Shown here piece by piece: positions 42,473-53,719 of a DNA stretch of 64,000 nucleotides; the first letter of the stretch is position 1; every line of letters starts with the position of its first letter. The notes under the pieces were generated by a model that saw only the letters and a list, made by a program, of their open reading frames with translations, did no database searches and was not told where the DNA came from. The DNA lies in contig CM040126.1 in NCBI GenBank assembly GCA_022559845.1, positions 119,946,886 through 120,010,885 on the forward strand. Reading direction: 5' to 3'. The translations under genes and the position numbers were made by a program. Source of the stretch: Amorphophallus konjac. Taxonomy: Eukaryota > Streptophyta > Magnoliopsida > Alismatales > Araceae.

Positions 42473-44454
42473 ATCTCCCCACAACATTCTCCCAATTTTT
42501 GATGATGGCAACACATTAAACTTTGATATACATTTTGATGGCAACAATGACTTTATTAAAATCTGAAAATATGCACATTATGCAGAAAATACAGCTACTG
42601 CAGTCATCAAACTCTTCCCAAGCCAATATGATACCTCAAAAAAATCTCTCAAAGAAAATCTCTCTCCCTATGCCCTTTGCATACCCTATCAAAAACCCAT
42701 CACAAACCATCAAAAAACTTTAGTCTCCCCCTTTGCCATCATCAAACAAGGAAATGGTAGAGATGAGGAAAGATAGAATAGCATCAAGAAGGAGGAAAGA
42801 ACAAGAGAATTCCGATTGACATTCTGAGTGATAGTTCATTAAGCTAAGCAGATAGAGCTCAGATTCTTCAGATATAAGATTCTATATATTGCATTCTTGA
42901 TAGAATTCTGGTTTAATAGTAATAAATATTAGAGTGTATCCACTGGACTCTTGAAAAAGTCTACAAAAACCTTTAATAGCAATAAACCAGAATCACATTA
43001 GACATGAAAGAGTTGGCCTTAGTATATCCTACTTGTTCAAAAATCAGTGAATTTCTTTAGGAGTGACAAGGATATGTATTGAGTTTAAACAATTTGACAT
43101 TTCTGAAATTTTCACTTTAGGGTTACACCAGAGGCATTAGTTATCCTTTTGTTGCCATAATTTTGAAGAGTTAGGTATCATCTATGTCTTTTATCATAAG
43201 GGTACACGTTGATTAGACGCCAGTACCCCTAGTTACTCAGTAAAATATACCATCATGTTTCATTTATCAAAATAATAGAAATAGTTTACACCTTTTCGCA
43301 TAAGGGTACACGTTTATTAGACGCTAGTACCCCTAGTTACTCAATGAAACTACCCATACTGTTTTGACCATTGAACAGAGATAACTTGAAGCACTTCATG
43401 ACATGAGTTTTTCTCCATTACTTTGATGAAGTACCCAGTTTCTCAGTGCATTCAATCATTACTCTGTCTGTACATATTTTGACTTATTTTCATAATCTTG
43501 CTGCCCTTTGAATTTAGAAAGACTTGTTTAAAAACAATACTCATTCCAAGTTTCTCAACCAACAAATCATTAATCCAAGAACTTTTAGATATTTGAAGAC
43601 TTTATCAGACATGTTATGAGAAAAATGGTTGAGAGCTATTAATTGTCATAAACAAACCAGTTCATTGAATTCAGTCTTTAGACTCTAAAATTTATTAAGT
43701 TTAAACCATCAGTTCATTCATGAAACAATAGAGGATTCTTATAAAAGAAGATTTCTGATTTTAGTAGCTTTGAATGATGAACCGATTATCAGACTGTCAT
43801 AATTTCAAAGGCACGGAATTGCAAGGACTTTCCAAGAGATTGAATTCAATGAATGAAAAAAATTGAGTGTACCAAAAAGACAAGATATTTAGGAATGCTT
43901 AGTGATAGAGTGCTACTGAGATTTCAGTAAGGAATTAATAAGAATTTCCATGATCAAGAGAACAAAGTTAGGATTTTCAAAATTTGAATCTGGACTGAAG
44001 AGAGATCATATGATATGATGAATCAGTTCTTACTCAAAATTATTATTAACTCCCCCTATCAACATGCAAGAAACTCCCACTGTCTATATGCATTGATATT
44101 TAGACACAACATGTGGAGTTAAGGACTCAAAAATTTCTTGATTCAGGGTACTTGGAGGAGGACTGGCCTCTACACATATTATGGTTTTCCAAACAAAAAT
44201 TAATTTGTTCTTCTACCATTATACCATTTTATATACCACTGAGAACAAGATGGACATGATGCAAGGAGGACACACAGTTGCCTTGATTAAACAGCATGAA
44301 CCTAACATGAACTCCATCTTACAGCATGCATAAAAGAGATGGACAAAGAATGTTTTTGACACTGACTCCCCCTAACTAGATGTACTTACTACTGGACATC
44401 TCATTTCAGGCACATAAGAATGAAACTATCACAGCCAGACATTCATGCAGAAAA
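42473..44454 (-). other. Long 3' spacer of copia A, non-coding
   Basis: About 2 kb between the end of pol and the 3' LTR, without an ORF of note. It starts (plus strand) with pyrimidines complementary to a polypurine tract (ATCTCCCC at 42473) and has a second purine-rich copy, GGCAAAGGGGGAGAC in sense, near 42725. Two near-identical 45-bp blocks lie at about 43198-43242 and 43301-43345 (GGGTACACGTT, AGACGC, AGTACCCCTAGTTACTCA). SIRE elements often have an env-like or extra ORF here; none survives. Confidence 0.8.
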
Positions 44455-45396
44455 TTTGCAAATACCAAGTTCTCTTCTCAAAAACTTAAATCTTTCATTA
44501 TCAAGAGGCTTGGTAAAAATGTCAGCAATTTATTTTTTTGACTCAATGAATTCTACTTCAATTTCCCTTTTATTTACCTCATCTCTAAGAAAGTGATGTT
44601 TTATTTCAATGTGCTTAGTCCGTGAATGGTGAACTAGATTTTTAGTTAAGGAAATAGCACTTGTGTCATCACAAAGAATTGTAATACAACCAAGGTTAAT
44701 GTGATAGTCAATAAGCTGGTGCTTAATCTAGAGGACTTGGGCTACACAGTTTCCTGCTGTCACATACTCTGCCTCAGCAGTGGATAAGGCAACAATATGC
44801 TTTTTCTTAGATGCCCAAGATACTCGACAACCACTTAGATATTGATAATGTCCACTAGTGCTTTTCCTATCTATCCTACACCCTACATAATCTGCATTAG
44901 TGTAAGCTATAAGGTCTAACTCCCACTTAGCAAGATACCATAAACCTAAGTCTAGGGTGCCAAACAGATACCTAAAGATCCTTTTCACAGCTTTCATGTG
45001 TGACTCTATTGGACTAGCTTGAAAACGTGCACATAAACATACTGAAAATTGAATATCAGGACGAGATGCAGTCAGATATAACAAGGATCCGATCATACCT
45101 CTGTAGAGTTTGGTGTCTACCAGTTTACCTTCAGGGTCAGCATCAAGGCAGGTTGATGTGCCCATCGGTGCAGTTATGGATTTGAGAGTTTTCATCTTGA
45201 ATTTCTTCAGTAGATCCTTGATATACTTCTCTTGGGTTATGAATGTCCCTTCTTTAGTCTGACAGACCTGCAATCCAAGAAAGAATTTTAATTCTCCCAT
45301 TGAACTCATTTCAAATTCGTTAGTTATTAATTCAGAAAACTCCTCACACATAGATGACTTGGTTGACCCAAACACTATATCATCTACATAGATCTA
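44455..45396 (-). pseudogene. pol-RH: Copia A RT C-terminus and RNase H
   Basis: The catalytic YVDD of RT (complement of 45380-45391) lies just downstream of a TAG (45394-45396) that replaces the Gln before IYVDD. Then come GELKFFLGLQV, YRGMIGSLLYLTASRPDIQF and the RNase H blocks DADYVGC-like TNADYVGC, SWASKKK and STAEAEYV. TAG at 44728-44730 replaces Trp in VL*IKHQL. The rest of RNase H continues to about 44455 (TKHIEIKHHFLRDEV, IADIFTKPL), with one TAA replacing Gln before IADIF. The homologous B copy is intact over this whole part. Confidence 0.92.
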
Positions 45397-46343
45397 AACA
45401 ACCAAAATATCTTTATCACATACCTTTGTGAATAATGTCTGGTCAACCTTACCTCTGGAGAATCCTTTATCTGTGAGGAATTTGCTCAGTCTGTCATACC
45501 AAGCTCGGGGAGCTTGCTTCAATCCATAGAGTGCCTTATCAAGCTTATAAACATGGTCAGGAAAGTCAAGACACTCAAGACCAAAGGGTTGTTTTACAAA
45601 AACATTCTCTTTTATTTCACCATTTAAAAATACAGATTTAACATCCATCTGCAAGAGAGTTATTCTTAAATTACATGCAATTACCAAAAGAATCCTAATG
45701 GCTTCTAGCCTAGCTACAGGGGCAAAAGATTCTTCAAAGTCAATGCCAAACTCTTGATTGTACCCCTGAGCTACAAGCCTAGCCTTATTTCTGACTATAT
45801 TACCATGCTCATTAGTTTTATTTCGAAAGACCCATTTAGTACCTATAACATTGCCATGTGTGGGTTTAGGAACTAAGTGCCAGACCTTGTTCCTATCAAA
45901 TTGACTAAGTTCATCATGCATGGCATTTATCCAGTGTTCATCCTGTAGGGCACTTTCTATATTCTTTAGTTCTATCTGTGAAACTAAAGCAAATGAGTTC
46001 AATTCATTTTCAATTCTGAAATGTGCTCTAGTTCTAGGGGGTTTATTCAAATTATCAATTATGTTTTCTAAAGTATGATCTCTGAGAAATCTAACATTAG
46101 TAACTTGATTACCTGAATATTCATTTACCTCCCCCTGAGCATCAGATCCTTCTACTTCAGCCTCTTCTACAGATTCTGCATTTTGTTCTTCTTTGATTTC
46201 CAAGATATCTCCATCAACTTTGTCCCTATATAAGCTAGTTTTAGTCTTAATTGCAAATTCATCAAAAATAATATGTGGAGATTCCTCAACAACTTTAGAA
46301 TTAAGGTTGTATATCCTATAAGCTCTGGACAGTTCAGAATAAC
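45394..46343 (-). pseudogene. pol-RT: Copia A RT N-terminal half and INT-RT linker
   Basis: Frame 45394-46203 starts in the acidic linker ([18 protein letters not shown]) and enters [78 protein letters not shown] and [17 protein letters not shown]. The frame is joined to integrase through a 1-nt deletion near 46343 (PEIF then [12 protein letters not shown] in the next frame). This RT sequence places the element with SIRE. Confidence 0.93.
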
Positions 46344-47318
46344 CTAGAAAATTTCAGGTTCACTTTTAGGTTCAAATTTATCAAGGTCTCGTTTAGAGTT
46401 GACATGAATAAAGCATTTGCAACCGAAAATCTTGAAATGTGCTAGAGAAGGCTTCTTACCCTTAAGAATCTCATAAGGAGTCATTTGTGTAGAAGTTCTT
46501 ACCAGGGCTCTATTAATGATGTAACATGCAATATTAATGGCCTCAGCCCAAAACTTCCTAGGCAAGTTCCCTTCTACCAGCATAGTCCGAGCCATCTCTA
46601 CTAGCGTTCGGTTTCTCCTTTCCACCACTCCATTCTGCTCTGGAGTCCTTGGTGAGGAGAACATGTGATTGATGTCATTTTCCCTGTAGAAATCATCAAA
46701 TTGTGAGTTTACAAACTCACCTCCATGGTCAGACAAAATATTAGAAATAAGTTGTTCACATGTCTGTTTTATTTTATGAAAGAACTCTTGAAATTCCTCA
46801 AATGCATCATTCTTATGAGACAAGAAAAATACCCAAGTAAATCTAGAAAAGTCATCAACTAACACAGAACCATATCTTTTTCCAGATAAGCTAGCTGACC
46901 TAATGGGTCCAAATAGATCCATGTGAATCAGCTCATAAGGTTTAGAAGATAGGTTTTCAGTTCTGAACTTAAATGACTTTCTGGTTTGTTTACATTGGGT
47001 GCATGCCTCACAAATTTTATTTTCCTGTTTGAAAGAAATTTCAGGAAGACCTTTCAGCATGAAATGTTTATTCAATTTATGAAGCACACTATAGCTGTCA
47101 TAACGTAACCTACGATGCCACAGGTAGGCTAAGGCATCCTTATTGACAGTGAGACATAGATTGGTGTGTGCTACATCATCTAAATCTACCATATAGATGT
47201 TATTTACTTTCTTGCCAATAAATTTCACAGATTCAGAATTGGGTTCAAAAATAGTGCATGCAAGAGAATCAAAAATAACTTTATGGCCTTTATCACAAAG
47301 CTGACTAATACTGAGCAA
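46344..47318 (-). pseudogene. pol-INT: Copia A integrase
   Basis: Frame of 324 residues. The GAG-pre-integrase part has AYLWHRRLRYDSYSVLHKL and the zinc pair CEACTQC. The core has catalytic D in HMDLFGP, D in ILSDHGGEF and E in TPEQNGVVERRN, followed by KFWAEAINIACYIINRALV and HFKIFGCKCF. The usual HRRLGH reads HRRLRY, so the conserved zinc-binding His is changed. It ends at a 1-nt frameshift. Confidence 0.94.
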
Positions 47319-47525
47319 ATTATAAGCTAGCCCTTCAACTAATAGAACTTCTTCAATAAAACAGGAAGATCACTTACCAACCTTTCCTGACCCAATGATC
47401 CTTCCCTTGGTATTACCTCTAAATGTAACATGACCAGCATCTTTCTTCACCAACATGTAGAATTTTCCTTTATCCCTGGTCATGTGCCTGGAGCAGCCAC
47501 TCTCAAGATACCATTTGTTCTGGTT
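47319..47525 (-). pseudogene. pol-PR: Copia A protease
   Basis: Readable as KWYLESGCSRHMTRDKG, HVTFRGNTKGRIIGSGKVGK and VEGLAYNLLSISQ. The catalytic Asp of the usual DSG is Glu here (ESG), and a TGA follows GKVGK. Copia B shows the same ESG, so the change predates their split or is shared by their subgroup. Confidence 0.8.
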
Positions 47526-48872
47526 GGCTCCCAGGCATACCTGCAAATGAAATCAAGTGGAAAATTTTGGAACCCAAAAATGTTTGGGCCCCATACTAAC
47601 AGTCAAATCATGCAAGCGGGATAGAAGATGTTTTGGAACCCACATTTGATTTGTTGTCTTCAATTGAGTTGTGGATTTCTTTACTTTCTGTTTATTCTGT
47701 CTCACATTAGCATTTTGAACTTTGGTTGGTAGCTTCTGTGGTTTTGCATTCTTAATATCTGCCAGAAAATTTTCGTGCCACTGATTAACCCAATGGACAT
47801 TAGGATGAGAGTATCCAGTGTGGGTCCTAGGCTGACCAGACATAGAGTGAACAAAGCTATGAAAGTTCTGGTTTCTGAATTTCCTGAACCTAGGTTTCCC
47901 AAAGGTGTTCCAGGATTGAGGTCTACGTTTCTGACTGGGATATGAGTGCTGCACTGACCTCCTGTTGGGACTGCCTTGACCTATCTTACCAGGTTGGTAA
48001 TAATAGGGGTTGTGAAATGAGGAATAGGTCTGTTCACCACAGTGGTAGCTTCGACCTGAGGTGTCCCTTCTCAGACCTGGATTTCTAAAGGTCTTAAACC
48101 CATAAGAAGTCTACATCGGTGGAGGTTGGTAGCTGCTTAGACCTTTCTGTGGATACTGGGTTGTTTTGGTCTGGGGTTTTCCTTGGACTTGGTCTTTAGT
48201 AGATTGACCCCTCACCTGTCCTCTAGCCTGAGGTGTAGTAGTGTGTGTGCATGATCCACTAGACAGCTCAACCTTTCCTTTGCCCTTGTCCTTGACATTG
48301 GGCTTATTTTGATTGACATTTTTCACAGAATTTTTGTTGCTGCTCTCTTCAGGGTTTATTCTTATTAGAGGTTTGAATTTTGATGTTCCTTTCTCAGCAA
48401 CGAATGTCATGGTTTTTACATCAAGCCTCTTTTTATTTGTTGGATTGAAACCCAATCCTTCCCTTCTGAAATTTACCCTTGTTCCCAGAATGGCATTTAG
48501 ATTATCAGTTCCCTAGGTCATGCCTTCAAGGGATTGTTGTTTATCTTTATTCTCCTTCTCTAGATTTTCAATTGTCTCTTTCAATTTATTATTCACTCCA
48601 ATAATAGCATCATATTTTTCAATAGCAATTTTGGTTTCTTCATCAAATTTCTGCATTCTAATTTTCAATTCATCAATCACATTTTTCAGACTCTCATTCT
48701 CATTCCTTATGTAAGTTAAAATGGTTTTCAAGTTATCACATTCAGCAAGAGATTTCTTTCAGCTAACGTTTTCTATTTCTAGGCAAGTGATTTTATCATT
48801 CAGGGATGTGTCATTCACTAAAGAAGTTATTCTTCTTTTCAAATGCCTATTTTCCTTATGCACATCATCATA
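47526..48872 (-). pseudogene. gag: Copia A Gag tail: coiled coil and basic linker
   Basis: After the zinc knuckle comes a coiled-coil segment (48513-48731: ESLKNVIDELKIRMQKF, KLKETIENLEKENKDK). TAG at about 48510 replaces Gln in MT*GTDNL, then EGLGFNPTNKKR, a Lys/Gln-rich stretch (GQVRGQSTKDQVQGK), further stops, and a basic segment ending QMWVPKHL before the protease. The arrangement matches copia B and SIRE Gag. The linker DNA holds GACCT motifs like those of the LTR array. Confidence 0.82.
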
Positions 48873-48873
48873 C

Positions 48874-49475
48874 TTATCTAAGATCTCTGCATAAGCATCT
48901 TCCCCAATCATGATGAGTATAGTTTTCGAATGGATTAGTTACCTCTTCATCACTTTCTCTTTCATTGTCTTTGTCCATTAAGCAGAGTCTGTCTTCCTTA
49001 TCACTGCCTGATGTGCTGCTGAGACTTCCTTCATCCTCGTCACTCCAGGTACTGATCATTGCCTTTCCTTTCTTGTTCTTTGACCTGGATTTTTCTTTCT
49101 GCAACTCGGGGCAGTCTACCTTCAGATGACCAGCTTTCCTGCAATTGTAACAGACATTAGCATCAGTTTTCTTGACAGTTTCAGATCTATATTTTGACTG
49201 CTTCTTTCCATAATAATATTTTCTTCTAAGCCAATTTACTTCCTTTCTAAAAAACTTCTTAAACTTTCTTGTAAGCATGGCAAACTCATCTGCATCTTCT
49301 TCTGAGCTCGAACAACTGTGTTCACTTGATGAACCTTTGCTGCTAGACGTTACTTTCAATGCAAGCGGTTTCCTCTTCTTTTCTGACTCATCCACTCTAT
49401 TCAGATTCAACTCATACGTCATGAGAGAACCTACAAGTTCGTCTACAGTGGTGGTGGCTAAGTTCTGGACTCCTC
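48874..49475 (-). pseudogene. gag: Copia A Gag middle part with zinc knuckle
   Basis: Reads EESRTLATTTVDELVGSL, ALKVTSSSKGSSSEHSC and KKFFRKEVNWLRRKYY, then the knuckle CYNCRKAGHLKVDC (C-x2-C-x4-H-x4-C) and an acidic Ser-rich tail (STWSDEDEGSLSSTSG). The frame is cut at 49475 by copia B; its N-terminal half lies at 61109-61637. Confidence 0.9.
49471..49475. repeat. Probable TSD of copia B, TCCTC (partner TCATC at 61109)
   Basis: The flanks agree at four of five bases. Several Gag codons present in B (between IWH and EES) are missing at the junction in A, so a small target deletion or later change is possible. Confidence 0.5.
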
Positions 49476-49694
49476 TGTAGGCTTAGGTGGAAGGTCAAAC
49501 TAGAGGGGGAGTGGCTGAATAGGTTGACCCTTTAAAAATTTTATGCAAGATCACACTCGCTATCAAAAATAGAATGCTAATCAGAAAATCAGTAACTAAA
49601 TGTGTGCAGATCGAGCCTACTCAAACATCTAACGTCAAGCAGATTGTGCGAATAATGGCAAACCACAAGAGAACACCGATTTTTATGGTGGTTC

Positions 49695-49742
49695 GGTCTC
49701 CCTGTGGAGACCTACGTCCACCCCTCACTAAAACCAGTGAGG
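49695..49742 (-). other. Paired leader hairpins in copia B LTR
   Basis: GGTCTCC/GGAGACC (49695-49712) then CCTCACT/AGTGAGG (49723-49742), both seven perfect pairs, separated by TACGTCCACC. Further GAGGA/TCCTC stems follow (about 49822-49838). Confidence 0.87.
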
Positions 49743-50373
49743 ATCCCTACTGAGCCTTACAGCTTAGCTACACCGAGGAATAAACTCCTTAACACCGCTG
49801 AGCACTACAGCTTGGCTAGACAGAGGAACAAATCCTCTCAACCGCTGACAAATAGCTTGCAGGCAAACACGCCCAAATACCCTTGATCCAAGCACAATCC
49901 GCTGGATCAAATACCCTCCCTCTACTTAAACTAGTACGAGGGAGAAATATAATAACATAGTTCAAACTGAAAAACAAAAGCAATAAACGAAATCACTCAG
50001 AGATGGAAGAACAGCTCCAGATCTATGATGTTGCTGGATCTCAAGCTCGAACTCAGAAGTCTGGAGGAAGATGTTTCAACGATCAACTGGACTTCTCCTT
50101 CTGAGGGTAGATGAACTCGCACTGATCCACTGCCCCTGGATCTCCTCTGATCATCAGTGGATGCAGCACGGTACCAGCATGAAGACGATGGACTCCACGA
50201 TCCTTCTCAAGGGCTTCACTCGCTCAGGTTCGACTGTAGCTCCTCCAAATCTTCTTCTATGTTCTCCTCTTTCTCTTCTCTCTGGATCGTGCAGGCTCTT
50301 TCTGCTTCTGCTCTTCCAAGGTATTTTTCAATCCTCACACACACGATCATCTTCTCCAGATGGAGAAGTCTTC

Positions 50374-50382
50374 TTTTTATAG
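50374..50382 (-). promoter_or_regulatory. TATA box, copia B 3' LTR
   Basis: Plus-strand TTTTTATAG (sense CTATAAAAA), repeated at 60244-60252. Confidence 0.65.
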
Positions 50383-50589
50383 CAGTAGCAGATAGGTGGG
50401 CGTGTGTCTTCCACGAATTCCTGCCTTAGCGCCTTGACCACGGGGCAGTATTTCAGCTCACTCCTTTACACGTGTCACGATCCTAGCACATCCTCCATTC
50501 TTGGCTCACGTGCCCTTCTTAAACTCCTCGAGTAAATATCCTACAAAGGTCAGACTTAATATCAGTTAAAATCAATATGAGGATAGTAG

Positions 50590-51120
50590 AAAGATACACA
50601 GAGTTGGTTTGAGAATGTATAGACTTGCAAAGTCATCAAGACAACCATGTGTAGACTTAATATTCAAATGCATAAACTTTACGTATGTATGGAACAAAAG
50701 CTACATAGACATGCCACCAAAGAATGTACAGACTTTGCGTGCAATGTACAAGCGATGCATAGATATGCCACCGAAGAATGTACAGACTTTGAGTGCATGG
50801 TACAAACGATGCACAGACATGCCGTCGAAGAATGTACAGACTTTGCGTGCATGGAGCAAGATATGTATCGACTTGCTACTGAAGAATGTACATACTTTGT
50901 ACATGCAAGAAAACATGCACTGAGTATGTTTTAGCCTTTTGAACTGATGCGTCGACGCTGCGGAGATGCGGCGTTGACGCACTAAGTTTATATTAGTGAC
51001 TTATGATTTAGCCTCTTGAACTATTGCATGGACGCCTTCAGAGTCTTGTGTAGATGTTGTCCTTGAGGCAACCCACTGCGTGGATGCCATGAATCATCCT
51101 GCGTCGACCCTGTCCCTTTC
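50590..51120 (-). repeat. GACTT and TGCGTCGAC motif arrays in copia B U3
   Basis: First part (about 50615-50890): GTACAGACTTTGCGTGCA, ATGTACAGACTTTGAG and similar, about eight copies. Second part (about 50947-51110): TGCGTCGACGC, GCGTTGACGCA, TGCGTGGATGCC and TGCGTCGACCC. GCGTCGACGC is a perfect 10-bp palindrome. The same layout is at 60460-60990 in the 5' LTR. Confidence 0.85.
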
Positions 51121-51238
51121 GTGCATTCAAAAATAAACCAGATGCATGCGTTTTTGAATCAAGATTTAGTTCAACATTTTAAGTTGAATTCAACACACAC
51201 ATCTCATGGTTGTCATCATCAAAACCAGGGGCACAACA

Positions 51239-53719
51239 ATCTCCCCCTTTTTGATGATGGCAACTATGAGGTGAATGCCATTGCATCTAAATAAAAATGT
51301 ATTATTCAGATCAAACAAGGAAATTTAGATCAAACAAAGAATTCACTTCAGAGGCTAAAACACCAGTTTTTGTCATTCAATTAAGCTCAAGGTTTTTACA
51401 TCAAATAGAAGAACAGAGAGGCTTTTCTAACAAAAGTTGGAGATTCTCACATCATACAACTTCTTTTGAACATTTCACAAAATATGTAAAAGAAGGTAAA
51501 CTTCACTCAATCACATTTGATGCAGATGCAATGCAATTCCAGGCTCCAACTTGAGTTCATGTCTCTCCCCCTTTGACATCATCAGGAAGGGGAGCAGGTG
51601 AGGAAGAGTGAGACTGAAGAATGTTTGCAGACACAGTATCCAGTTGTTGCTGAAGCTGAGTCATAGAAGATGCTAAACAGTCTAGTCTGTCCGAAAATTG
51701 CTTATCTCTTTGTAGGATAGATTTATGATAATCCTGTACTTTGGAGGTGATACTATCAAACCAGCTATGTAAAATGTCAAACAGATAGTCCACTTGAGCT
51801 TTCTGCTGAGATCCCCATTCAGGTGCAGTGAGACACTGAGTCGACGCCACCAAGAGGAATAAGAGGGAAATACTGAGTAGACACTAGGAATAGTGAAGAC
51901 CCACAGTATTTAGGCATTCTAAAGACACTGAAATTATGAAAAGATGAAATTACATTCAGGGATTTTTAATAGATAAAGTTCAAGTTCCCTTAAGAGAGAT
52001 CTGATGATTAACCCTAATTCATTTAATGATGTGAAGAAAAAAAATCTTAAGAATTTGAGATAAATCTTTGAACAAGAAGAGCATGATTATGGAATAAGGA
52101 TTGAACAATTTGCACACTTGGAACTTTCTCAAATCTTTCCCCTAGATTGTTCAATTTCAAGAGACCCTTATAGAAGTGAATTTAACTCGTATTGAGGATG
52201 AACTCTATAGGATTTTATATTTGAACTTCATGTCAACCCCATATATATATATTTTATATATTTCATTTTTCATCATTTTTTTTAAATTCTCATTTGCAGT
52301 CAAGTGTAGCTAGCCTTCTGACACGGATACACATGTTTATCAGACACCAGAGTCCCCGGTTACTCAGCATAGCTAACTATTCTGCTCCAATGAAATAGAG
52401 TTGGCAACTCACATCATGACATGCCTTTCAGCACTTCATTGGTGCATGAAGGTAGTTTCTCAGTGGAAAGTTACTATTGCTCTGCAATGAATTATTTTTC
52501 TTTTGAAACAGAGGTAACATCCCACATCATGACATGCTCCTGAGCACTTCTTTGGTGCATAGAGACAGTTTCTCAGTGAAAGCTTGCTATTGCTCTACAA
52601 TTTATTACATGTATGTATATATATATATATGGTTTATTTCTTCAGCTCTTATTAAACCTATTCTAAGTTTAAAGTCAATACAGATATTAAATTCATTTGC
52701 ACAAAGAGGTCCCTTTACTTTTGATCATCATGGTTCTAGAATAGATGAGTTCCCAATTTTATTAAATAGTTCCATAGATATTCCATAGTTTCAAAGCACT
52801 TTTATGTTCAAGAATTTTAGCATTCAAAGATCATAAGATTTATAGATCTCCAACCATTAATACTGCATATAGCCAGTCAATAAGGATCACCACCTCTCAT
52901 AAAGGAATTATCATTTTAACTCCCCCTGAATCTATGACATCAACTCACATTTCAGAGCTCATGAATCATCCCCCATACTGAAGATTGAGAGGTACTTCAC
53001 TACAAGCTGAGGAAATGAGCAGATGAGATATGTAGAGAAGAAACAAGGTGTTGAGATGTTGAGAAGACTCCAAGTTTTAGACACTTTAAGGTATAGGAAG
53101 ACTCCAAGTTGATGAGATATAAGTGAAAGACTTCAATTATGTCTTTAGTGAGCAAAAATTTCCAAGTTGCGTTGACCCATCTCCAGTGCTGCGTTAACCC
53201 TTCTAAAGTAATCCAGTTGCTTCCAGAACTAATTTGCACTAGGTTTCTGTCACTGCGTCAACTCAACCAGGTGACTGCATTAACTCACTCAACCAGTCAA
53301 TTCAACTTCCAGCATTGTTTCCAGATTGTTTCAATCAGTGCGTTGACCCATCTCACAGCTGCGATAACCCTTCTTAACGAGTACTGATATTCAACCAACT
53401 GCTCGAACCACACTTCAGGTTCACAACCCACTCACCTAAGGGTACTGAATTGCACTCCTCTGCCAGTAAAATCTAATGCAAGCTCCCCCTCAGTTCATGC
53501 ATGACTGAAAGCTTGAATGAAGATGCAATGATTGACATGCTGGCTTTTTATTTATCATGTGTTCTTCAAAAGAGAAAAGAATACTTAAAAACTAAACTCC
53601 CCCTAAATTTGTGACTTATTTGGAAACCAGGCACTTTCAAATCAAGCAAGGCAAGTAGTCAATTTATTCTTAGGCAGAGCTAACCAATCATGTTTCAAAG
53701 AAGAAGTCAAGCAATCAAG
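51239..53719 (-). other. Copia B 3' spacer
   Basis: About 2.5 kb between pol and the 3' LTR. It includes the polypurine tract (sense AAAAAGGGGGAGAT, ends at 51239), the 98-codon ORF at 51557-51853, a tandem pair of roughly 115-bp blocks near 52390-52600 (CATCATGACATGC, CACTTC, TTGGTGCAT, AGTTTCTCAGT), (AT)n near 52612-52630, and six TGCGTTGACCC-like motifs near 53163-53365. The GTCCCCGGTTACTCAG block near 52350 matches the duplicated block of copia A. Confidence 0.8.
51557..51853 (-). CDS. Small coiled-coil ORF before the copia B 3' LTR
   Basis: 98 codons, no known domain. The middle (LFDILHSWFDSITSKVQ to LQQQLDTVSANILQ) has a heptad-like pattern and may form a coiled coil; the end reads PLPDDVKGGET, encoded by a purine-rich stretch like a second polypurine tract. 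It lies about 1.9 kb after pol, where SIRE elements may carry an extra or env-like ORF. It could be the remnant of such an ORF or chance. No transmembrane segment is seen. The matching purine-rich stretch in A (near 42725) has no ORF. Confidence 0.35.
   Translation of the reverse strand: MVASTQCLTAPEWGSQQKAQVDYLFDILHSWFDSITSKVQDYHKSILQRDKQFSDRLDCLASSMTQLQQQLDTVSANILQSHSSSPAPLPDDVKGGET

Larger units (their letters stand above)
49476..51238 (-). mobile_element. Copia B 3' LTR
   Basis: 1,763 bp, from TGTAGGCTTAGG to GGGGCACAACA. Leader hairpins near 49695-49742, TATA at about 50374, then U3 with TGTACAGACTTTGCG and TGCGTCGAC motifs. Confidence 0.9.
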
